The notes beneath the pieces are model-generated. The model was not told the origin of the DNA, did no database searches, and saw only the letters and a program-made list of their open reading frames with translations. From assembly GCA_031281115.1 (NCBI GenBank), contig JAITFV010000063.1, positions 1 through 9,411 on the forward strand: DNA of 9,411 nucleotides. The letters run 5' to 3'. The stretch comes from Oscillospiraceae bacterium. GTDB lineage: Bacteria; Bacillota; Clostridia; Oscillospirales; Ruminococcaceae. Positions 5,401 to 9,411 of the stretch are shown here, one piece after another; position 1 is the first letter of the stretch, and the number at the start of each line of letters is the position of its first letter. Position numbers and translations under genes: made by a program.

Positions 5401-6797
5401 ATAACTTAGGCGCGGCGAGAATTCGTCTGCGGTCACTTGCTTCAGTAATTGAGGAGCGCGAGCGTAAAAATAAAAACACTCCCGAAGCTTACAGCGGTTA
5501 TGTTAAGCCTCCGCCTTTCACGCAGGAAATGCGCAAAAACCATACAATTCTCGCGCCGCAGATGTCGCCTGTTCATTTTGAGCTTGTTGAAGCAGCTTTC
5601 CGTTACTGCGGATACAACCTTGTAATTCTGAAAGATTGCGGTAAAGACGCAGTTGATGCGGGACTCAAATATGTTAATAACGACTCCTGCTATCCCGCGA
5701 TTCTGACAGTCGGGCAGTTCATGTCGGCTCTTGAAAGCGGCAAATACGACCTTAATAATACCTCGCTGATGATTACGCAGACGGGAGGCGCATGCAGAGC
5801 TACAAACTACGTCGGGCTGCTGAAAAAAGCCCTTGCAGACGGCGGTTATGGAAATATACCTCTCATTTCGCTGAACTTTGTAGGACTTGAGAAACAACCC
5901 GGTTTCAAAATCACATGGAAATTAGCTTTACGCGGTTTCATGGCGGTCATTTACGGCGATGTGCTTTGCCGCTGCCTTTATAAAACCCGCCCTTACGAGA
6001 TGGAAAAAGGTTCGGCGAACCGCCTTTATGAGCGATGGAACGAGAAACTGAAAAAGGACTTAAAGTCTTTGCACTTAGACAAATACAAGAAAAACATCAA
6101 ACAAATCGTGAAAGATTTCGCAGAGCTGCCGGTGTTTGACATAGAAAAGCCGCGGGTGGGCTTGGTGGGTGAAATCCTCGTAAAGTATCACCCTGTCGCG
6201 AATAACAACGTCATAGACTTGGTAGAAAAAGAGGGTGCGGAAGTTGTTGTGCCGGATTTAATGGGCTTCATCTACTACATATGTGACCATGCGAATACAA
6301 GAAAAGAATTGCTTACAACCTCAAAAAAACGTTACTTCTTCTCGAACCTTGCGATTAAAGGCTTTGAATGGCTTGAAAAGCCGTACTTGAAAGCTTGCAA
6401 AGGTACAAAATTCGGGACGTTTATGAAAATCTCGGAAATGCGGAAGCTCGTTGACGGCATAGTTTCAACCGGAAACATAGCGGGCGAGGGCTGGTTCCTG
6501 TCGGCGGAGATGATTGAATTAATTCACGAAGACGTGAATAATATAATCTGTATGCAGCCGTTTGCGTGCCTGCCTAATCACGTTACGGGCAAGGGCATAA
6601 TAGGCGAGCTAAAACGCCGAAACCCCGAAAGCAACATAGTCGCCATTGACTACGACCCGGGCGCGTCGGAAGTAAACCAGATTAACAGAATTAAGTTAAT
6701 GCTGGCACAATGCGATGTACAATTAACAGATAACAATGAACAATTGACAATTGAAAATAAAAATGATACAATTGAAAAAGAGTTAATAACAACATAA
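2472..6797 (+). CDS. 2-hydroxyacyl-CoA dehydratase activase, large tandem-domain form
   Basis: The product is 1441 aa from ATG 2472, chosen because MKLIGLDVGSTT is the normal family start and GGGG precedes it; in-frame GTG 2448 and ATG 2451 have no good ribosome site. Two BcrAD/BadF/HgdC ATPase domains lie at about 1-265 and 323-582, each with its phosphate loop (DVGSTT at 7-12, DMGSTT at 329-334). Each keeps the Cys pair that in HgdC binds the [4Fe-4S] cluster between monomers (C130/C169 and C449/C488), so one chain could mimic the HgdC dimer. A CxxCxxxC cluster follows (C609, C612, C616, with C635). From about 680 come the DUF2229 region and dehydratase-subunit-like segments. HgdC-type activators use ATP to drive an electron into radical 2-hydroxyacyl-CoA dehydratases; the substrate of this large form is not known. 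Residues 1412-1441 are repeat-derived. Confidence 0.9.
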   Translation: MKLIGLDVGSTTVKIVVLDKEGTLIHSRYQRHYSDIKKTLAEVLDEGLSAINEDETAKIAITGSGGINAANWLNLPFVQEVSAGAEAVRRFIPETDVAIELGGEDAKITYITGGGSLGKRVAEQRMNGTCAGGTGAFIDQMAALLNTDAEGLNEKAKGYETIYPIASRCGVFAKSDVQPLLNDGARKSDIAASVFQSVVNQTISGLACGKPIRGKVAFLGGPLFYLSELRKRFEETLKLTSETMIFPAHANLFVAMGAAVSGSALETALEELKKRVALLSEVEVHEVERLPALFENETLRKEFILRHAKNIIPEAVLSEQSGACYLGADMGSTTTKAVLINKDGEIIFSHYDNNMGDPLKSVMGILKDIYAKLPKDAYIAKACATGYGEHLVKAALGIDYGEIETMAHYKAARKLLPDVEFILDIGGQDMKCMQVKNGEIESVLLNEACSSGCGSFIENFANALDMNASEFAKIGLDAASPVDLGSRCTVFMNSRVKQAQKEGASVADISAGLSYSVVKNALFKVIKIRDSKELGKSIIVQGGTFLNDSVLRAFELVTGREVFRPDKAGLMGAYGAALTALERDDEKGSNIADSEKIENLTIEKKTARCGKCANNCLLTISKFNDNSLYITNNRCEKGDTTAKKKNEEEALPDLYEWKYNRLFDYYKPLDEKTAKRGVVGIPRILGMFENYPFWFRFFTELGYSVKLSPHSGREIYDLGMETMPSESVCYPAKLAHGHIYALLNDGVEFIFMPSLPYEMDERGITEGDNHYNCPIVATYGEVIRNCVPEFREKKINFMNPFLPIYDKERMAERLVEEFCGLPGAQITGAEIGTALAKAYKEDEKFKADIRRKGEEVLDLLRKTGKKGIVLAGRPYHVDPEINHGIPQMISGYGFAVLTEDSISHLEKAKRPLRIVDQWMYHTRLYSSAQLAGKTPELEMVQLNSFGCGLDAVTTDQVQEIIQGHGRVYTTLKIDEVNNLGAARIRLRSLASVIEERERKNKNTPEAYSGYVKPPPFTQEMRKNHTILAPQMSPVHFELVEAAFRYCGYNLVILKDCGKDAVDAGLKYVNNDSCYPAILTVGQFMSALESGKYDLNNTSLMITQTGGACRATNYVGLLKKALADGGYGNIPLISLNFVGLEKQPGFKITWKLALRGFMAVIYGDVLCRCLYKTRPYEMEKGSANRLYERWNEKLKKDLKSLHLDKYKKNIKQIVKDFAELPVFDIEKPRVGLVGEILVKYHPVANNNVIDLVEKEGAEVVVPDLMGFIYYICDHANTRKELLTTSKKRYFFSNLAIKGFEWLEKPYLKACKGTKFGTFMKISEMRKLVDGIVSTGNIAGEGWFLSAEMIELIHEDVNNIICMQPFACLPNHVTGKGIIGELKRRNPESNIVAIDYDPGASEVNQINRIKLMLAQCDVQLTDNNEQLTIENKNDTIEKELITT
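6714..6776. repeat. CAATTG-rich repeat forming the 3' end of the activase gene
   Basis: CAATTGACAATTG (6741-6753), a further CAATTGAAAAA (6769-6779) and variants such as CAATTAACA and CAATGAACA make this stretch internally repetitive and unlike the preceding coding DNA. It is translated into a low-complexity tail containing NNEQLTIENKN. Similar sequences occur as dispersed intergenic repeats in various bacterial genomes, and NEQLTI-type tails at protein ends are a common by-product (general knowledge). I infer a repeat inserted at or near the original stop codon. Confidence 0.65.
6744..6772 (+). promoter_or_regulatory. Near-consensus promoter inside the repeat, aimed at the SPFH pair
   Basis: A perfect TTGACA (6744-6749) and TACAAT (6767-6772) are exactly 17 bp apart, with TG at 6764-6765 as an extended -10. 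Transcription would start near 6779, about 30 nt before the ATG at 6809. All elements lie within the CAATTG repeat and inside the activase reading frame. Confidence 0.6.
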
Positions 6798-6808
6798 GGG
6801 GAAAAACT

Positions 6809-7336
6809 ATGGCTGTAATTTTATTTTTAATTACATTGCTCTTTGTGGTTTTCAATAATTTTACAACTGCAAGCAATGACATCAGCGAAAATCTTTTTAC
6901 TGATAAAGCCGTACAAGCAGACACCTATAACCAAGTTTACGAATTTCAAGGTGACGCCTATACCAAGGATACCCAAATCATTAACGAATTAAGACTTAGA
7001 CTTATTTATAACTACGATTCGGAAATGCTGCCTGTTTTAATCGGAGAAACCGGTCTTGAAAACGTTGAGGCAAGATATATCGCCCCGATTGTGCAGAAAA
7101 CCGCAAAGGATATATTCGGTAGCGTAACGGCAGAGTATTTAATTCAAAACCGTGGAGCAGTTCAATTAACAATCGAAGATGAATTAATAAGTCAGCTCGC
7201 GCAGTACGGAATTATAGTTATCAGTTTAGCGATTGAAGCCCTCGTTTTTGACCCGGTATTTGAACAGGCTATGCAGGATAGGGTAATAGCCGAGCAAAAC
7301 AGGCTTCGGGAAGAACAGGAACAAATATTTAGGTAA
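6809..7336 (+). CDS. Truncated SPFH/band-7 (stomatin/prohibitin-like) paralogue
   Basis: The product is 175 aa. AAGGGGA overlaps the activase stop and lies at normal spacing from ATG 6809, so the genes are 11 bp apart. Residues 2-16 are a hydrophobic membrane segment, followed by about 24 polar residues. Residues 41-169 align without gaps to 85-213 of the SPFH protein encoded at 7419-8342, with about 60 of 129 identities by hand count; EGDAYT.DTQ-, NVxxRY- and VIAEQ-like blocks are kept. It lacks the first SPFH strands (the GVKYRFG...PGL block) and the whole Ala/Glu coiled coil and C-terminus that normally drive oligomerisation. The frame is clean with a good start, so it looks expressed rather than decayed. 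It may cap or modulate assemblies of its neighbour; this is inference. Confidence 0.8.
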   Translation: MAVILFLITLLFVVFNNFTTASNDISENLFTDKAVQADTYNQVYEFQGDAYTKDTQIINELRLRLIYNYDSEMLPVLIGETGLENVEARYIAPIVQKTAKDIFGSVTAEYLIQNRGAVQLTIEDELISQLAQYGIIVISLAIEALVFDPVFEQAMQDRVIAEQNRLREEQEQIFR

Positions 7337-7384
7337 TTGCGAAATTCATTTTTTCGGTACGCCGTTATTTTCGTATCTCGCAAT
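7336..7384 (+). repeat. Inverted repeat between the two SPFH genes
   Basis: ATTGCGA (7336-7342, starting at the last base of the stop codon) is mirrored by TCGCAAT (7378-7384). A small CGG/CCG hairpin (7355-7364) sits inside. It spans most of the intergenic gap and could form an RNA hairpin tuning the relative expression or stability of the two cistrons. It has no T-run and is a poor terminator. Confidence 0.35.
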
Positions 7385-7418
7385 CGGTTAAATAAATATT
7401 TAAAAAAGGAGAAAAACT

Positions 7419-8342
7419 ATGGCAGAAATTAAGTTTTCAACAGGTTCAGGCAATAACATGAACATTGACGGAAAGTCAACAAAAAAATGGACGATTATAA
7501 TTTTAATCGTAATCGGTGCGGCGATTTTAATTTTTAACTGCTTCGCGATTGTAGAAGAAGGTTTTATCGGCGTGAAATACCGCTTCGGTGCGGTAGTGCA
7601 GGACGACCTCGTACCCGGGCTTAATTTTAAAATACCGTTCATTGAGGAAATCAGACACGTTGAAATGAGAAATCAGATTTACACATTCGAGGGAGATGCG
7701 TACACCCGCGACACGCAGAGAGTTAATAACCTGCGGATTAAACTCACCTACCGCTATCATCCCGATTACATGACGGAGCTTATCCAGGATGTCGGCATTG
7801 CAAACGTGGTTGACCGTTATTTAGTTCCGCACGTGCAGAAGATTTCCCGCGATACAATCGGCAGAACCAACGCAGAACGGCTTGTTCAGTCACGCGGCGA
7901 TATACAGTTTGAAATTCAAGAAACGCTTGAGCGCGAACTCGCTCCGTTCGGGATTGTAGTCACGGCTGTGGCGATTGAAAACATTGCTTTTGAATCGGAG
8001 TTTGAGGACTCTATTCAAAGGAAGGTAATTGCCGAGCAGGACGCGCTTCGTATGGAAAACGTAACTGTTATGCGCAGGGAAGAAGCTGAGCAGGTGGTTA
8101 TTGCTGCTCAAGCGAGAGCCGACTCCGTGCTGATTGAAGCAAAAGCCGAGGCGGAAGCAATCGAGTTGATTCAAGCACAAATCGCGCAGAATCAAGCGTA
8201 TATTGAATACCTGAAAATCATCAACTGGAACGGTATATTACCTCAGGTTATCGGTGACGGCGTGAACCCGTTCGTAGTACTCGGTGCAGATAATAATAAC
8301 ATGGCAAGACCCGCAAATCAACCCGTCGAACAGCAGCAATAG
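7419..8342 (+). CDS. SPFH/band-7 (prohibitin/stomatin-like) membrane protein
   Basis: The product is 307 aa; AAAGGAGA (7406-7413 region) fixes the ATG start. A short polar N-terminus (1-22) leads to one membrane segment (about 24-44), then the SPFH domain (about 45-205) with the typical EEGFIGVKYRFG (46-57) and PGLNFKIPF (66-74). A charged Ala/Glu/Gln coiled coil follows (about 205-262), and then a hydrophobic IIPQVIGDG-like segment and a Q/N-rich tail. Family members form large membrane-bound rings or scaffolds that organise microdomains and hold proteases such as FtsH; no protease gene is visible here. It is the full-length partner of the truncated paralogue just upstream, 82 bp away, probably on the same transcript from the promoter at 6744. 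Confidence 0.88.
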   Translation: MAEIKFSTGSGNNMNIDGKSTKKWTIIILIVIGAAILIFNCFAIVEEGFIGVKYRFGAVVQDDLVPGLNFKIPFIEEIRHVEMRNQIYTFEGDAYTRDTQRVNNLRIKLTYRYHPDYMTELIQDVGIANVVDRYLVPHVQKISRDTIGRTNAERLVQSRGDIQFEIQETLERELAPFGIVVTAVAIENIAFESEFEDSIQRKVIAEQDALRMENVTVMRREEAEQVVIAAQARADSVLIEAKAEAEAIELIQAQIAQNQAYIEYLKIINWNGILPQVIGDGVNPFVVLGADNNNMARPANQPVEQQQ

Positions 8343-8389
8343 GCCATTCCGCAAACCTCGCTCGCGGCGGAATTTAGTGGAAAGGTCTA
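8340..8389 (+). repeat. Inverted repeat with the GTGGAAANGTCTA arm, between SPFH and helicase genes
   Basis: The left arm TAGGCCATTCCGC (8340-8352) begins at the SPFH stop codon. It can pair either with GCGGAAT (8367-8373, perfect 7 bp over its last part) or with GTGGAAAGGTCTA (8377-8389, 12 of 13 positions allowing two G-U pairs). The two pairings are mutually exclusive. The right arm matches 1347-1362 in 15 of 16 bases. No T-run follows. It fills the short gap before the helicase gene. Confidence 0.45.
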
Positions 8390-8400
8390 ATAAAACAATA

Positions 8401-9411
8401 ATGAATTTAAACGACATTAATTCAAAACAGCAGGAAGCTGTTTTACGCACCGAAGGCGCGGTGCTGATAATTGCGGGCGCAGGCAGCGGAAAAACCACAG
8501 TTCTCTGCTACCGGATTGCGCATATAATTAAGCAGGGGCTTGCACCTCCGTGGCGGATATTAGCAGTAACTTTCACAAATAAGGCGGCGGCTGAACTAAA
8601 AAGCCGCCTTCTTGCTATGGAGATTGAAAACGCAGGTGACATTTGGGCGGGGACATTCCACTCAACCTGCGTGAAGATTCTGCGGCGCGGGATTGACCTC
8701 ATCGGTTTTAAATCTAACTTCACGATTTATGATATGGACGACAGCCTGCGGGTAATTAAAGCTTGTATGGCTGACCTCAACATGTCGGACAAGTCATGGA
8801 ATCCCAAGCAGATTCAAGGTATGATTTCCCGTGCGAAGGACAAGCTTCAAACACCCGATGAATTTAACATTTACCGTGACGGCAAACCGGATTATATGCT
8901 TGAGAAAACCGGTGCGGTTTATATCGCGTATCAAAAACGCTTAAAAGCTGCGAATGCGTTAGACTTCGACGATTTAATCATGAAGACGGTCGAGCTGCTT
9001 GAAACTGCACCGGAAGTGCTTGACAAGTGGCGGCGGCAGTTTAAGTACATAATGGTTGACGAGTATCAAGATACGAACCATGCACAGTATAAGCTGATTT
9101 CGCTGTTAGCGGGTAAATCAGGCAACCTTTGCGTTGTCGGCGATGAAGACCAAAGCATTTACCGTTTTCGGGGAGCGACGATTGAGAATATACTCTCCTT
9201 CGAGGAAGAATTCAAGGCGCACACGGTAAAGCTTGAGCAGAATTATCGCAGCACCGAAACCATTCTCGAAGCTGCGAACGCCGTGATTAAAAATAATACC
9301 CAGCGCAAGAACAAAACGCTCTGGTCGAAGCTTGGCGAGGGCGAAAAAATCGAAGTACGGACGTTTTTAAGCGAGAGGCGGGAAGCTGATTTCATAAAAG
9401 AAACCGTTATG
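8401..9411 (+). CDS. UvrD/PcrA-type superfamily 1 DNA helicase (3' end outside window)
   Basis: The first 337 residues are open to the right edge with no stop. In order there are a Q-motif-like start (LNDINSKQQEAV, 3-14), motif I AGAGSGKTT (25-33), Ia AVTFTNKAA (55-63), Ib GTFHS (84-88), II VDEYQDTN (219-226), III VVGDEDQSIYRFRGA (245-259) and IV LEQNYRST (278-285). These identify a 3'-5' SF1A helicase of the PcrA/UvrD/Rep group, which unwinds DNA using ATP in excision repair and at stalled forks. Full members are ~700-750 aa, so about half is missing. The ATG at 8401 fits family N-termini, but the nearest ribosome-like site, AAAGG (8381-8385), is 15 bp away. An in-frame GTG at 8377 would add eight residues and use part of the repeat arm. 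It lies 58 bp after the SPFH gene. Confidence 0.9.
   Translation, partial: MNLNDINSKQQEAVLRTEGAVLIIAGAGSGKTTVLCYRIAHIIKQGLAPPWRILAVTFTNKAAAELKSRLLAMEIENAGDIWAGTFHSTCVKILRRGIDLIGFKSNFTIYDMDDSLRVIKACMADLNMSDKSWNPKQIQGMISRAKDKLQTPDEFNIYRDGKPDYMLEKTGAVYIAYQKRLKAANALDFDDLIMKTVELLETAPEVLDKWRRQFKYIMVDEYQDTNHAQYKLISLLAGKSGNLCVVGDEDQSIYRFRGATIENILSFEEEFKAHTVKLEQNYRSTETILEAANAVIKNNTQRKNKTLWSKLGEGEKIEVRTFLSERREADFIKETVM

Noticed and set aside
6809..8342. The two SPFH frames as one gene broken by a frameshift
   Set aside because: Their aligned regions duplicate each other rather than being consecutive, and each has its own ribosome site and start.

Overview
The window looks like chromosomal DNA from a low-to-mid GC Firmicute, probably an anaerobic, uncultured gut-type Clostridia. 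The reasons are AGGAGG-like ribosome sites, TTGACA/TATAAT promoters (several with an extended TGn -10), a giant 2-hydroxyacyl-CoA dehydratase activase and a PcrA-type helicase. This placement is inference; no rRNA or marker gene is present. All recognisable genes read rightward.

Left part (1-747). Positions 1-142 hold a leftward promoter and the hairpin-packed leader of a gene beyond the left edge. Positions 160-654 are an AT-rich, almost gene-free stretch with about twelve 9-mers of the TTTTCAACA / TTTTCCACA type on both strands, two perfect palindromic pairs of them, and a separate 21-bp palindrome. This resembles a DnaA-box array (candidate oriC) or another multi-site protein-binding region. 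It is bounded by a perfect 24-bp inverted repeat (95-118 / 696-719) that carries a -10 box pointing outward on each side.

Middle (748-2323). A 92-aa protein with a C-terminal membrane segment comes first. A possible tiny leftward transcription unit follows it, and then a promoter with a leader of about 260 nt that folds on paper into two multi-hairpin junctions ahead of a uridine-kinase-like gene.

Right part (2472-9411). A 1441-aa activase with tandem HgdC-like ATPase domains has its own promoter. Its last 30 codons lie in a CAATTG-rich repeat that also holds a near-consensus promoter aimed at the next genes. Those are two SPFH/band-7 membrane proteins from a tandem duplication, the first truncated at both ends. 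A UvrD/PcrA-type helicase follows and runs off the right edge.

Functionally, the kinase (nucleotide salvage), the activase (electron-activated CoA-ester dehydration), the SPFH pair (membrane scaffold) and the helicase (DNA repair) form no obvious pathway. The unusual content is mostly non-coding: the box array, the structured leaders, the recurrent hairpin arm before two genes, and the repeat-borne promoter.
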